Source: Clostridioides difficile ATCC 9689 = DSM 1296 (GTDB lineage Bacteria; Bacillota; Clostridia; Peptostreptococcales; Peptostreptococcaceae). From it: DNA of 64,000 nt. Within the stretch, counting starts at the first letter, position 1. Each line of letters starts with the position of its first letter. The position numbers were made by a program, and so were the translations under genes. The stretch spans positions 3,720,001-3,784,000 of the forward strand of contig NZ_CP011968.1 in assembly GCF_001077535.1 (NCBI RefSeq), read 5' to 3'. Of this stretch, positions 8,728-20,353 are shown piece after piece. The notes under the pieces are model-generated. The model saw only the letters and a program-made list of their open reading frames with translations, had not been told where the DNA came from and did no database searches.

Positions 8728-9303
8728 TCAATTTGAAGACTTTTGCTTCTCCTTGCCTATATCTAACATAATTTCATAATTTAATTTACCTTTCTTTAAA
8801 TCAACTCCTGAGTTACTTCTAATAATCCCACAATCCAACATTTCGTCAAATACCTTCCTAGATAAACCTAGTTTCTCACGTAATAATGTTGATACCTTTA
8901 ACTGACATGGATATTTACTAATAATATGAACTTGTGTAAGGTCATTAATATTAATTTCTTGTCCTACTATTTTATACTCTGGAATACCAACTTCTGCTCC
9001 ATTTCTATGTAAAAGTTCCATATTCATAGCATATTGCTTAACAAGATTATAATCATTTGTATGGAATTGTTCTAGTATTTCTGGATTTAAGCTTTTTGGA
9101 TTAACACGAGAATATATAGTTGAGTTCCATGTTGAATCACAATTTGAACACTTGTATATTAACCATATATCCAAATATTTATGTTGAGCATTAACCCTAA
9201 ATAAACCTGAACAAATATATTCAGTCTTTTTTCCACATTTTTTACAATACCTAATTACAGGTAACTGGGAGATATATTCCACCTCCCAAGTAATTTTTTT
9301 CAT
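8728..9303 (-). CDS. DUF1062 domain protein with zinc ribbon
   Basis: A 191-residue protein of the DUF1062 type. The N-terminal zinc ribbon is formed by CKKCGK (residues 20-25) and CSNCDSTW (residues 53-60). The C-terminal part has an S4-like stretch, LREKLGLSRKVFDEML. Functions in this family are not established; RNA binding is a reasonable inference from the zinc ribbon plus S4-like helices. It is a stand-alone gene whose terminator is the right copy of the 49-bp repeat. Confidence 0.7.
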   Translation of the reverse strand: MKKITWEVEYISQLPVIRYCKKCGKKTEYICSGLFRVNAQHKYLDIWLIYKCSNCDSTWNSTIYSRVNPKSLNPEILEQFHTNDYNLVKQYAMNMELLHRNGAEVGIPEYKIVGQEININDLTQVHIISKYPCQLKVSTLLREKLGLSRKVFDEMLDCGIIRSNSGVDLKKGKLNYEIMLDIGKEKQKSSN

Positions 9304-9558
9304 AAATGCAATTTCCTTTCTATAAGATTACTAAATTAATAGAAAGTTATGAAAAGGTGGAATATAATCAAGTATTTTTTTCAAAACAAGACCTCCTAAT
9401 TTTAATAAATTTTAATTTCAAACATATAAAAAGCTACTACTTCTTATTAGATACTTTACAACCAGCTTTGTTAGCTACTGTATAAGTTATTGAAATTACT
9501 TAAATTATATCATCCACTTAAAAGAAACTATACCTCAAACACTTTTATCAAAAGAAAA

Positions 9559-9592
9559 TGAGCCAGTATAATTATAAAACTATACTGGCTCA
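9559..9592 (-). terminator. Intrinsic terminator of the CD3324-like gene
   Basis: TGAGCCAGTATA pairs with TATACTGGCTCA across a 10-base loop, directly after the stop at 9596 on the minus strand. Confidence 0.8.
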
Positions 9593-9595
9593 TCC

Positions 9596-9874
9596 TTAGA
9601 TATCTTTTCTTTTTTCTTGTAATACAATTCTTTGGATACTTTTCAAAGATAAATAATACTTTTCCGATAAATATTGCAAATCATATCCAACTTGATAGTC
9701 TTCGTAAATCTGCATATTTCTAATTGACAACTCTTCACGAGTAGGTGTATTACTTCCCCATTCTTTTTTATTATTAGATTTTCTAGGAATATAGATACAT
9801 TCACCATCTACATATTCCTGTATTAATTCAAGTAATTCTTCTGGTAATATATGTATTGCTTTTTTATAGCTCAT
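9596..9874 (-). CDS. CD3324 family helix-turn-helix protein
   Basis: A 92-residue protein. The N-terminal half (ILPEELLELIQEYVDGECIYIP) and the C-terminal helix-turn-helix (LSEKYYLSLKSIQRIV) match the small Mor-like family that databases call CD3324. It is likely a DNA-binding protein of unknown target. A ribosome binding site (AGGAGAG) precedes the ATG. The gene stands alone between two hairpins. Confidence 0.7.
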   Translation of the reverse strand: MSYKKAIHILPEELLELIQEYVDGECIYIPRKSNNKKEWGSNTPTREELSIRNMQIYEDYQVGYDLQYLSEKYYLSLKSIQRIVLQEKRKDI

Positions 9875-9910
9875 TTTGCTCTCCTATTAAATAGTAATTT
9901 TTCATTAGGA

Positions 9911-9964
9911 ATAGCAAAGGGCTATTTATATATTAAATTTCATAGTTGCAATAGCCCTTGCTAT
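9911..9964 (-). promoter_or_regulatory. Long hairpin upstream of the CD3324-like gene
   Basis: ATAGCAAAGGGCTATT pairs with AATAGCCCTTGCTAT across about 23 bases. It lies 37 bases upstream of the start codon, so it would be in the mRNA leader and could be an attenuator or a protein-binding element. Confidence 0.4.
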
Positions 9965-10182
9965 GCAAAAATAAAGATTAAATCAAACATAAAATCTCAA
10001 CCCTCCTTATATATCACAGCGATACATATAAGTCTATCAACAGTATAACTGGTTGTCAATCAACACAAATTATTTATCCATTTTTTAAACACATTTATTT
10101 AGTTTTTATATTATATTTATTTTGATAACTAAAATTTTTTCATTATAAACTATCTTTAAAATTATTAGTCAACTTAAGTCCA

Positions 10183-10944
10183 TTATCTTGATGGGTTTAT
10201 TACTGAACAAGGAACTCCAACTATACACTTTCCACAAATATCACATCCACCTATATAAGTGTATTTTTTTTCATTTATCATACACATTTCATAACACTTA
10301 TTCCTATTAAATCCATCTTCTTTTAAAGCTTCTTTCACGCATTTATTGACACATTTTTTGCAACTATTATTATGTTTATACAAGCAGTATTCATTTTCTG
10401 GTCTTTTAGTTGGCTCTAATTCTAAACTTGTGATTATGCTTCCTATTCTTCCACAACACCCTTTTTCTGTAATAAGCATATTATTTAAACCAAAAGTTCC
10501 AAGACCTGCTATGAATGCTACATGTCTTTGTGACCAGTCACTTACCAATTTTTCACTGTCAAAATTATACGACCCAGGAATAGCATATGAATTAGCCCCT
10601 ATCTTCTCTAGTTCTTCACATAAGAAATCATTTAAATTTGAAATCAACATATTAGTTTCTATGTACGCTCTTGCCCATATTTCAGAACATTCAAACCCTC
10701 CAATATTACTATTATTTACACTTTCATCAAAAGGTATAAAATATGTAATTATAGTTTTTCCATTTTCCAGAAAATCTTTTGGCATAGCATGAGATGTTCC
10801 TACAACACTTTTTAGCTTCTGAAACATATCATCTTCAGCAGATGCATAAGCAAACAAAAGTTCTTGCCACTTTGTAGTTATATTATTTGATTTATGATAA
10901 TTTTTTACAAAGTTGTTCATTGATATTTCAATCTTATTTTTCAT
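10183..10944 (-). CDS. Epoxyqueuosine-reductase-like 4Fe-4S protein
   Basis: A 253-residue protein related to the QueG/DUF1730 group. The N-terminal two thirds has a GTSHAMPKDFLENGKTIITYF segment and a GLNNMLITEKGCCGRIGSI region. The C-terminus has cysteine clusters CKKCVNKCVKEAL and CDICGKCIVGVPC that fit two 4Fe-4S clusters. Shorter than true QueG (about 380 residues) and without its HEAT repeats, so it is more likely a corrinoid or redox accessory iron-sulfur protein than the tRNA enzyme. Stand-alone gene. Confidence 0.65.
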   Translation of the reverse strand: MKNKIEISMNNFVKNYHKSNNITTKWQELLFAYASAEDDMFQKLKSVVGTSHAMPKDFLENGKTIITYFIPFDESVNNSNIGGFECSEIWARAYIETNMLISNLNDFLCEELEKIGANSYAIPGSYNFDSEKLVSDWSQRHVAFIAGLGTFGLNNMLITEKGCCGRIGSIITSLELEPTKRPENEYCLYKHNNSCKKCVNKCVKEALKEDGFNRNKCYEMCMINEKKYTYIGGCDICGKCIVGVPCSVINPSR

Positions 10945-11067
10945 AGTATCACCCCTAGATAATTCTATATTTCCAATTTAATGTTATTATTTTATATTAT
11001 ATAATAGTATTTTATAATATGCGCACTAATTAATATTAAAACTATGTTCATCAATCATTCTTAAAAA

Positions 11068-11098
11068 AGCTCCTAATATCAATACGATATTAGAAGCC
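11068..11098 (-). terminator. Intrinsic terminator of bclA3
   Basis: A stem made of AGCTCCTAATATC and GATATTAGAAGCC with a 5-base loop, followed on the minus strand by a T tract, 15 bases past the bclA3 stop. Confidence 0.85.
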
Positions 11099-11112
11099 TT
11101 TTCTTATCTAAT

Positions 11113-13203
<2,091 letters not shown>

Positions 13204-13242
13204 CTATATATAATATGTCAAATTTAGTATGATTGTGACCTA

Positions 13243-14319
13243 TCAACTATTTTTAAATTTACTAAAATAATTTTCATTGTGCAAAACAGCACTATCGTTA
13301 GGTTTGATTTCTTTTGTTTTTTCATGATAATAAATAGCTTTATCTGATTCTCCTAACCTGTCATAACAGACACTTAATTGTATAGATGGTATATATCCAT
13401 AACAATCATTTGACTTAAAACCTCCATTAGTATCATTCTTATCTCTTGTTAATGCTACCTTATACCAAAAAATGGCTTCTTTATATTTTTGTCTATCAAA
13501 CATATGCTTTCCTATGTCACAACAAATTTCTGCTCTTGGCTCATCAAATTCGAAACTTCTAAACAATGAATATAATGCACTTTTTTCATCATTAATTAAG
13601 TAATAACATGTGGCTAAATCTCTGCAAGCACTGATACAATCCTCAATCCATCCTCTTGATGAGTCTAAAAACTTAGTAAAACCTTCTATTGCTTCTTTAT
13701 ACCTAGCATTATAGTACAACTCTCTAGAATAATAGAATTGGTGTCTTGGCTCCAATGTTTTTCCTTCTGAAATCATTTTTTCAAAAATTCTAAGATTTCT
13801 TAGAGGGTCCTGTCTATGAAGCTTTTTATGAGATATTGCAATGTCAGAATAAAATACCTCTCCAAAAAGAGGTACTACTTCATGAATAGGGTCAACCCAT
13901 TTATGATTAGAACTTCTTTTAAACAATCGTTCTCTATAATACGAGAGAGTTGGGTTACCATTTTCATCAAAGGATACATTGTATTTTGCCATAACAATAT
14001 CAATGGAAGTATCCAAGCTTTCTTTAATCTTTAATAATTTTTCTCTATCAGCTTCTAAAATTATGTCATCTGCATCAAGCCACATAGTATAGTCTTTAGA
14101 AGCTTTAGAAAATGAAAAATTTCTTGCAGCAGAGAAATCATCTATCCATTCGAAATCGTACACCATGTCTGTATATTTTGAGACTATTTCTTTTGTGGAA
14201 TCTGTAGAACCGGTATCTACAATTATAATTTCGTCTACTATATCCTTTACACATTCTAAGCATCTGCCTATAACTTCTTCCTCATTCTTAACAATCATGC
14301 ACAAACTTATTGTAATCAT
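13243..14319 (-). CDS. sgtA: SgtA-type family 2 glycosyltransferase with TPR tail
   Basis: A 358-residue protein starting MITISLCMIVKNEEEVIG; the ATG at 14319 has AAAGGAG at proper distance, while an in-frame TTG three codons earlier would abut it. Residues 1-200 form a GT-A domain with the nucleotide-binding VDTGSTDSTKEIV and the metal-binding DADD (MWLDADDIIL). The C-terminal 160 residues contain TPR-like helices (KEAIEGFTKFLD, ALYSLFRSFEFD, AIFWYKVAL). It lies 78 bases upstream of bclA3 on the same strand and is known in this species to glycosylate BclA3 (from memory). Confidence 0.88.
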   Translation of the reverse strand: MITISLCMIVKNEEEVIGRCLECVKDIVDEIIIVDTGSTDSTKEIVSKYTDMVYDFEWIDDFSAARNFSFSKASKDYTMWLDADDIILEADREKLLKIKESLDTSIDIVMAKYNVSFDENGNPTLSYYRERLFKRSSNHKWVDPIHEVVPLFGEVFYSDIAISHKKLHRQDPLRNLRIFEKMISEGKTLEPRHQFYYSRELYYNARYKEAIEGFTKFLDSSRGWIEDCISACRDLATCYYLINDEKSALYSLFRSFEFDEPRAEICCDIGKHMFDRQKYKEAIFWYKVALTRDKNDTNGGFKSNDCYGYIPSIQLSVCYDRLGESDKAIYYHEKTKEIKPNDSAVLHNENYFSKFKNS

Positions 14320-14530
14320 AATGTACAACTCCTTTGTCTTCTATATATTGCAGACATAAGTAATATATGGTATTTTCTCTTGTTTTGTTATTAAATTTAT
14401 AAAAACTTTTGACGACAGAAAGTTACTAAAGAACCTTATCTTTTATGTATTTTTTATAGTAGAATTTATTAAACTTGAAATTTGGTAATAATTGTTGAAA
14501 TGATAAAACCATATTTAATTTCATACAAAA

Positions 14531-14573
14531 AAGAGTGTCCCATAAATTAAAAAGTTCATTTTGAGACACTCTT
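14531..14573 (-). terminator. Intrinsic terminator after clpP
   Basis: AAGAGTGTC pairs with GACACTCTT across a long loop, followed on the minus strand by TTTTTT. It ends the araC-clpP unit. Confidence 0.8.
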
Positions 14574-14630
14574 ATTTAATATTATATATATACTTGTAAA
14601 ACAGACATTTTAATATGATACTTTGATACT

Positions 14631-15215
14631 TTATTCATTCCTATTCATTATATAATCAATCAGCCCGTACTCTTTAGCCTCTAGTGCAGTCATAAAATTA
14701 TCTCTATCTGTATCTCTCCTAATATCTTCTATTGATTTACCTGTATTTTCAGAAAGAATTTTATCTAATCGTTCTTTTATTTTCAATATATTATCTACAG
14801 CTATTTTTACATCAGTTGCTTGACCTTTAGCTCCTCCCATTGGCTGATGAATCATAATCTCTGAATTGGGTAAAGCACATCTTTTTCCATGTGTTCCTCC
14901 TGCAAGTAAAAAAGCACTCATGCTTGCAGCCATACCAATACAAATAGTCGATACATCACATCTGACATAATTCATAGTATCATATATAGCAAATCCTGAT
15001 GTAGCAGAGCCACCAGGGCTATTTATATATATAATTATATCTGAATCTGGGTCTTCTGATTCTAAAAACAGTAATTGAGCTACTACTAAACTTGCAATAG
15101 CATCATTAATTTCTTCTCCTATAAATATAATTCTATCTTTTAATAATTTTGAATATATATCATAAGACCTTTCCCCTTGACCTGTTTGTTCAATTACATG
15201 TGGCACTAAACTCAT
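14631..15215 (-). CDS. clpP: ATP-dependent Clp protease proteolytic subunit, second copy
   Basis: A 194-residue ClpP with the full catalytic triad: Ser98 in GMAASMSAF, His123 in MIHQPMGG and Asp172 in RDTDRDNF, plus the N-terminal LLKDRIIF and the INSPGGS oxyanion region. Length is normal. It is not next to clpX, and its start overlaps the stop of an AraC-type regulator gene (ATGA), so it is likely the accessory clpP2 of the two ClpP isoforms known in C. difficile. Translational coupling to the regulator is predicted. Confidence 0.9.
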   Translation of the reverse strand: MSLVPHVIEQTGQGERSYDIYSKLLKDRIIFIGEEINDAIASLVVAQLLFLESEDPDSDIIIYINSPGGSATSGFAIYDTMNYVRCDVSTICIGMAASMSAFLLAGGTHGKRCALPNSEIMIHQPMGGAKGQATDVKIAVDNILKIKERLDKILSENTGKSIEDIRRDTDRDNFMTALEAKEYGLIDYIMNRNE

Positions 15216-15694
15216 GCTACTTTCACCTCACAATTAATATTAAAGTTCAGATAAGAATTGATTTCATCTCTTCTTTGTTTATAATTCATATTTGCATAAG
15301 AAATACATTTTTCGCTTTGAATTTGATGATTTAGATTTAAAACAAATCTCTGTTGAATAGGATAAAATTCATCTTTATTTCTATATACTTGTGGAGATTC
15401 TTTATATAAATTTCTAAATGCTAGTGTAAAAGATTGATGTGTAGAATATCCTACTGTAATAGCTATGTCTATAATATATTTGTCTGTAAATATAAGTTGT
15501 CTAGCTGCTTCAGTAAGTCTCCTCCTCTGTATGTATTGATGGATAGTACATCCTACAACATTTGTAAACATTCTGTGTAAATGGTATTTTGAATAATTAG
15601 CAATATAAGCTATTTTATCTAAATTTAGATTTTCTGTAAGATTTTCTTCTATATAATCAATTATCTCCATAATAACATCTGTATTTGTTTTCAA
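15212..15694 (-). CDS. Short AraC/XylS-family transcriptional regulator
   Basis: A 160-residue protein whose first 105 residues are a complete two-helix-turn-helix AraC domain ([19 protein letters not shown] and [19 protein letters not shown]). Related regulators with the DNA-binding domain first usually continue with a GyrI-like effector domain to about 280 residues. Here only 55 further residues follow before the gene runs into clpP. The C-terminal domain is thus missing, or the gene has been shortened by fusion to clpP. A good ribosome binding site (AAGGAGAGG) is present. Confidence 0.8.
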   Translation of the reverse strand: MKTNTDVIMEIIDYIEENLTENLNLDKIAYIANYSKYHLHRMFTNVVGCTIHQYIQRRRLTEAARQLIFTDKYIIDIAITVGYSTHQSFTLAFRNLYKESPQVYRNKDEFYPIQQRFVLNLNHQIQSEKCISYANMNYKQRRDEINSYLNFNINCEVKVA

Positions 15695-15892
15695 CTCTAT
15701 CCTCTCCTTTTAAGTATTATAACCTATGCAAAAAGTTTTTTCTTAATATAAATTGCTATCTTAATTTAGTGTATAGCAATAAAGTATCGATAAAAAAATA
15801 TCAGGTATTTTTATACAAAAATATTAATATATATTTCTTTTAAAGTTTAAACTTAATTACATCTATTATATGTAGATTGCTATATGTTTTAT

Positions 15893-17308
15893 CTATGTAC
15901 CTTGATTCATATGTATTATTTTGCTGAGTATTTTTACACCTTTTTCAATTTCATCAAAACTAAGATGAGCATAACCTAGTATAATTTCATGGTCATATTC
16001 TAATATATTCTCAATTGCATATTGTTGTATAGGATAAACTTTTATACCTGCTTCAAAAATTTTATGAATTAAACTTTCCGTAAATTTAACATTATAGAAA
16101 TGAGCAACTATATGAAGCCCTGCTGCTTCACCTTTTATTTTAAATTCATTTTTAAATTCCGTGTTTAAAACTTTTATGAGGTACTTACGTTTTCTATTGT
16201 ACAACTTCTTCATTCTAAATATGTACTTCTCTAAACCTCCATTTCCAATAAATTCAGCTAATACATGTTGCAATATTGTTTCTGTATGAACATCAGAGTA
16301 CATTTTTAAGGTTTTATAGCTTTCTAAAATATTGTCTGGTAATAACATAAATCCAACACGAATAGCTGGAGATAATATTTTACTAAAAGAACCTATGTAA
16401 ATTACTTTATTTGGGCTAAGTTCATAAAGAGAACTAATTGGTTGACCCTCATATCTAAATTCACTATCATAATCATCTTCAATTATATAGTAATCATTCT
16501 CTGTTGCACATTTAATAAGCTCTAGTCTTCTTTGAATAGGTAAAATCCCTCCTAATGGGTATTGATGAGAAGGTGTAGTATAAACAAAAGAAATCCCTTT
16601 TATTGATTTTATTAAGTTGGTATTCATTCCCTTATCATCTACTTTAATTCCAACAACTGAATATCCAATAGATGAAATAACCTTTAATAAGCCTTTATGA
16701 ATAGGGTCTTCTACAGCAACCTTTTTATTACTTTTGTATAAAAGCTGTGAAATTAAAGATAAACCTTGTGTTGAACCAGAAACAATCATAATGTTTTTGG
16801 GATTACATCTAATTCCTCTAGTACGAAATAAATACTTAGATATTTCCACTCTTAAAACCCATACACCAGCTGTACTTCCATATCTGAAATCCGAATCTGA
16901 TAAATCATACAGTATTTGTTTATATAGCTTTGAAAATTCTTTGCGTGGAAATAGTTTTAATTCTGGAACTCCTGAACGAAAATCTATATAATTTTTTTGT
17001 TTATTAGTATGTAAATCTTTTTCATCTCTAAAAGTATCATTTAACTTAAAATCAACTTTATGCCCTGATATTCCTTTAGCTACAATTGTTCCATATCCAT
17101 TCCTTGTTTCCAAATATCCTTCTGCAATTAATTGATTATATGCATCTAAAACTGTATTACGAGATACAGATAGTTCTTTTGATAAAGTCCTAGATGATGG
17201 CAGTTTTTGCTCAAACTTTAAGCTTCCATCCAGAATCATATCTTTTATCTCACAATAAATTTGTCTTGATAATGATATATTACTATTTCTATTAATCGTA
17301 ATCCACAT
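15893..17308 (-). CDS. MocR/PdxR-type GntR regulator with aminotransferase domain
   Basis: A 471-residue chimeric regulator. Residues 1-75 are a GntR winged helix (LPSSRTLSKELSVSRNTVLDAYNQL). Residues 110-465 are a fold-type I aminotransferase domain that binds PLP, with the likely Schiff-base lysine in IYIGSFSKILSPAIRVGF. It is transcribed divergently from the B3/4-domain gene at 17423, with a 114-base gap that holds the promoters, so it probably regulates that gene or itself. The gene is not next to pdxST, so I do not call it pdxR. Confidence 0.88.
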   Translation of the reverse strand: MWITINRNSNISLSRQIYCEIKDMILDGSLKFEQKLPSSRTLSKELSVSRNTVLDAYNQLIAEGYLETRNGYGTIVAKGISGHKVDFKLNDTFRDEKDLHTNKQKNYIDFRSGVPELKLFPRKEFSKLYKQILYDLSDSDFRYGSTAGVWVLRVEISKYLFRTRGIRCNPKNIMIVSGSTQGLSLISQLLYKSNKKVAVEDPIHKGLLKVISSIGYSVVGIKVDDKGMNTNLIKSIKGISFVYTTPSHQYPLGGILPIQRRLELIKCATENDYYIIEDDYDSEFRYEGQPISSLYELSPNKVIYIGSFSKILSPAIRVGFMLLPDNILESYKTLKMYSDVHTETILQHVLAEFIGNGGLEKYIFRMKKLYNRKRKYLIKVLNTEFKNEFKIKGEAAGLHIVAHFYNVKFTESLIHKIFEAGIKVYPIQQYAIENILEYDHEIILGYAHLSFDEIEKGVKILSKIIHMNQGT

Positions 17309-17422
17309 TCTAATACCTCCAAAAGTGGTTCTATAAAATTACTATAAAAATGGAACTACAAAATCCACTTTTAATTTGCTAAGATTATATCATAAAATAT
17401 AAAATAAAAAGGAGTCTATATT

Positions 17423-18091
17423 ATGTTAGAAATATCACATAAAGTTAAAGAAATTTATCCCAATATTAAATTTGGAGTTATGGTTATAAATATTACACAT
17501 TCAAAACCTAATAAAGAAAATTTTTTAGTTCTTAAAAACTCTACAATTAAAAATATTATAGAACAACACCCAGAATACAATCGTAAAGAAAAAATTAAAA
17601 CAGAGCCTGTTTCAAGTTATATAAAGTATTATAAAAAATTCAAGAAAACTTACCCTGTATTGCTTCAATTAGAATCTATTCTATTAAAATCAAAAGGTAT
17701 CCCAGATGTAGGTGTAACAATTGAGTCAATGTTTTTAGCAGAATTGAAAAATCTTCTTCTAACAGCAGGTCATGACCTTGATAAAATGGAATTACCTTTG
17801 AAAATAGAATTAGCAAATGGAAGTGAACATTTTTATGGTATAGGTGGTAAAGAACATATTTTAACAAAAGATGATTTATTTTTATCAGATAATATTGGTA
17901 TATTATCTAGTATTCTTAATGGCCCTGATAATCGAACAGCTATAACAAAAGATACTAAAAATATTATGTATTTTGTATATGGACCTGATAAAATATCAGA
18001 AAAGCAAATTCAAGACCATTTAAATGATATAAAACACTATATTTCAAGTGCTTTTCCAGATTTGAAAGTTAATTCAATTGATATATTTTAG
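17423..18091 (+). CDS. B3/B4 tRNA-binding domain protein
   Basis: A 222-residue protein resembling the B3/4 domain of the phenylalanyl-tRNA synthetase beta subunit, as found in stand-alone proteins: KTYPVLLQLESILLKSKGIPDVGVTIESMF is split by family-typical positions, followed by a LSDNIGILSSILNGPDNRTAI stretch. Such proteins may edit or bind aminoacyl-tRNA or amino acids; the actual role is unproven. AAGGAG precedes the ATG. Likely target of the divergent MocR regulator. Confidence 0.75.
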   Translation: MLEISHKVKEIYPNIKFGVMVINITHSKPNKENFLVLKNSTIKNIIEQHPEYNRKEKIKTEPVSSYIKYYKKFKKTYPVLLQLESILLKSKGIPDVGVTIESMFLAELKNLLLTAGHDLDKMELPLKIELANGSEHFYGIGGKEHILTKDDLFLSDNIGILSSILNGPDNRTAITKDTKNIMYFVYGPDKISEKQIQDHLNDIKHYISSAFPDLKVNSIDIF

Positions 18092-18132
18092 TTAATATAT
18101 TAAAATCCTCATAAATATTTTGAATAAATAAA

Positions 18133-18176
18133 TTAGTGAAGTATACATTCTAGTTAAACTAGATATACTTCACTAA
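18133..18176 (+). terminator. Terminator after the B3/4-domain gene
   Basis: TTAGTGAAGTATA pairs with TATACTTCACTAA; it is 42 bases past the stop and is symmetric enough to work in both directions. Confidence 0.75.
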
Positions 18177-18266
18177 AATTAATTATATGTAGATATTATT
18201 TATTTTGAATTTTGTTTATAATAAACACTTTATTACATTTATCCTATGAATAACTTAATTTTATAA

Positions 18267-18785
18267 TTAAAGAGTTTCATAAGAAACAATTTCACTTAAA
18301 GGAACACGAGTTTTTTCATGTCTCTCTGGGCTCTCTGGTATCTTAGATTCATATCCCATCAATAATATATTTATTGGTTCTAGATTATCTGGCAAACTAA
18401 ACTCTTCTCTAATTATATCTGGATTAAAATAGCACACCCAAACACTTGCCAATCCAAGTTCAGTTGCCTGTAACATCATATGGTCTGTAACTATACTTGT
18501 GTCAATATCTGTAAGTTGTTTCCCATCAAAAGGTCTTGTCCAAACTTTGTCTTTATCTCCACATACAAGAATTGCTAATGGCGCATCATATATATTGGCA
18601 GCCTTAGAAAGTTTATTTATACCTTCTTTTTCCTGAATAACAATCAATCTTTGAGGTTGACGATTACCACCAGTTGGAGCTATTCTTGCAACATCTAAAA
18701 CCTTCTCAAGTTTTTCTTTTTCAACCTTTCTATCTTGATAATTACGGCAAGAATATCTTTTTTTTGCAAGTTCAACGAAATTCAT
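18267..18785 (-). CDS. Nitroreductase family protein
   Basis: A 172-residue FMN-dependent nitroreductase-like protein. The N-terminal KKRYSCRNYQDRKVEKE and the TGGNRQPQRLIVI motif bind FMN, and the TELGLASVWVCYF region is typical. It would reduce nitro compounds, quinones or flavins in the cytoplasm. Transcribed divergently from an HxlR regulator at 18937 with 151 bases between them, which suggests that the regulator controls it. Confidence 0.88.
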   Translation of the reverse strand: MNFVELAKKRYSCRNYQDRKVEKEKLEKVLDVARIAPTGGNRQPQRLIVIQEKEGINKLSKAANIYDAPLAILVCGDKDKVWTRPFDGKQLTDIDTSIVTDHMMLQATELGLASVWVCYFNPDIIREEFSLPDNLEPINILLMGYESKIPESPERHEKTRVPLSEIVSYETL

Positions 18786-18936
18786 TTATTTACCCCCTAT
18801 TGTTTTATTAGGCTAAGTTGATGATTTATTTAACCTATGCTATAATTTTATCACTATGGTACTATATTACAATAATGCACTTTTTTGTAATATAGTACCT
18901 AAAAAGATACTTTAAAATAAATAAAGGAGCCCAAAA

Positions 18937-19260
18937 ATGAAAAAATGTTTAGATAATTACAGTTGCCCAATAGAAGCAACACTTGCATTGATTGGTGGTA
19001 AATATAAGACACTTATACTTTGGCATCTTAAAGACACTATATTGAGGTTCAATGAATTAAAAAAATTAATTCCTAAAGCAACGCCTAAGATGTTAACTCA
19101 ACAATTACGTGAATTAGAATCAGATGGTTTAATTATAAGAGTGGTTTATCCTGTTGTTCCTCCAAAAGTAGAATACTCGCTATCTGATTTTGGAAAGAGT
19201 ATTATTCCAATTTTAGATTCCATGTGTGACTGGGGTTCTGATTACTTAGAAAATCTATAA
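18937..19260 (+). CDS. HxlR-family transcriptional regulator
   Basis: A 107-residue winged-helix protein with a Cys close to the N-terminus in the usual [22 protein letters not shown] segment, then the recognition helix region [18 protein letters not shown]. Small redox- or electrophile-responsive repressors of this family often control divergent nitroreductases, and that is the arrangement here. The intergenic TATAGTACC/GGTACTATA motif (18853 and 18890 region) is a possible operator: TACTATATTACAATAATGC and GTAATATAGTACC are inverted. Confidence 0.88.
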   Translation: MKKCLDNYSCPIEATLALIGGKYKTLILWHLKDTILRFNELKKLIPKATPKMLTQQLRELESDGLIIRVVYPVVPPKVEYSLSDFGKSIIPILDSMCDWGSDYLENL

Positions 19261-19264
19261 ACCA

Positions 19265-19849
19265 TTACAGTTTAAATCCCATTGCTAATTTAACTTCATC
19301 CATTTGTTCTTTAGATGTCAACATTTCTAAAAGCTTAAAAGCTACATGTGGAGCTGTTTCTGGACAATATGAGGTTATAATATTTTTATCTACAACAATT
19401 GGTTCATTAACTACATTTACATCAAACTCACTTAACTGTCTTTGTCTTTTACCATTTTTCAAATGATATGTAGTAGCTTTACGATTTTTTAAAACACCAC
19501 TTTTTCCAACTGGCAATGCTGCCACACAAATAGAAGCGATTATTTTTTCTTTTGAATTAAACTCCCTTATTAGATTTAAAAAAGATGAATCATATGCTTC
19601 ATCATAAAATCCAAATTCTTCAAATCCTCCAGGAATAGCTAGAGCATCATAATCATCAACACATACTTCTTCTATCGTCTTATCAACTAATACTTGTATA
19701 TTAAATGTGCTCATAACTTGTTTTTTAAATCCACAAGTCACTACATCAATATCATGCCCATAATCGTTACGAGCCCATCCCATAACATCTACAAATACAC
19801 TAAATTCCATAGTTTCAAAACCTTTTGCTAAAAAAACTAAAACTTTCAT
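19265..19849 (-). CDS. DJ-1/PfpI family protein
   Basis: A 194-residue protein of the DJ-1/PfpI/ThiJ class. The nucleophile elbow ASICVAALPVGKSG carries the reactive Cys near residue 108, and the early LAKGFETMEFSVFVDVMGWA with its Glu completes the site. Possible roles are chaperone, deglycase or amidase-like activity; none can be chosen from sequence. It is convergent with the HxlR gene, with only 4 bases between stops. Confidence 0.85.
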   Translation of the reverse strand: MKVLVFLAKGFETMEFSVFVDVMGWARNDYGHDIDVVTCGFKKQVMSTFNIQVLVDKTIEEVCVDDYDALAIPGGFEEFGFYDEAYDSSFLNLIREFNSKEKIIASICVAALPVGKSGVLKNRKATTYHLKNGKRQRQLSEFDVNVVNEPIVVDKNIITSYCPETAPHVAFKLLEMLTSKEQMDEVKLAMGFKL

Positions 19850-19897
19850 ATTCTATTTTCCTCCTAAAATATAATTAACACTTTACTAGTAAATTAT

Positions 19898-20353
19898 TTA
19901 AAAAATATCTTTTATTGTATTAAATTCTTCTTTAATTGTAGATAAAACAATGGTTGTATTAGCTTTTTGAATCCCCCCAATTTCCTTCAAAGTCACTGAT
20001 ATAAACTCTTCAAGATTACTTGTATCTTCTGCTAATACTTTTATTAAGTAATCATACTCTCCTGAAATATGATGACATTCTAATACAGTATCATATTCCA
20101 ATATAGTTTTCTTAAATTCTTTCATACTTTTAGATAAATCAGTATTGATAAATATAAAAGCCAAAAGCTTATATTTTGTTTTTTCCCGATTAATTTGAAT
20201 AGTGTACTTTTGAATTAAATTTGACTGCTCAATTTTCCTTATACGCTCTGAGACTGCTGGTACTGATAAATTAATTTGTCTGCTTATTTCAGAGGTTGAA
20301 GCCCTACTATTCTTTTTTAGAGAATTAATTATTTTTAAATCTATTTCATCCAG
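19898..20353 (-). CDS. Lrp/AsnC-family regulator with apparent CTG start
   Basis: A 151-residue Lrp-type protein. The N-terminal helix-turn-helix (SRASTSEISRQINLSVPAVS, residues 19-38) and the C-terminal RAM domain (EYDYLIKVLAEDTSNLEEF) are both complete. The only start that keeps the whole helix-turn-helix is CTG at 20353, which sits 7 bases after AAGGAGGTG; the codons before it run into a stop, and ATG or GTG in other frames stop at once. The next in-frame start is a TTG at 20164, which would remove the DNA-binding domain. The predicted first residues, MDEIDLKII, are typical for the family. Confidence 0.8.
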   Translation of the reverse strand: MDEIDLKIINSLKKNSRASTSEISRQINLSVPAVSERIRKIEQSNLIQKYTIQINREKTKYKLLAFIFINTDLSKSMKEFKKTILEYDTVLECHHISGEYDYLIKVLAEDTSNLEEFISVTLKEIGGIQKANTTIVLSTIKEEFNTIKDIF

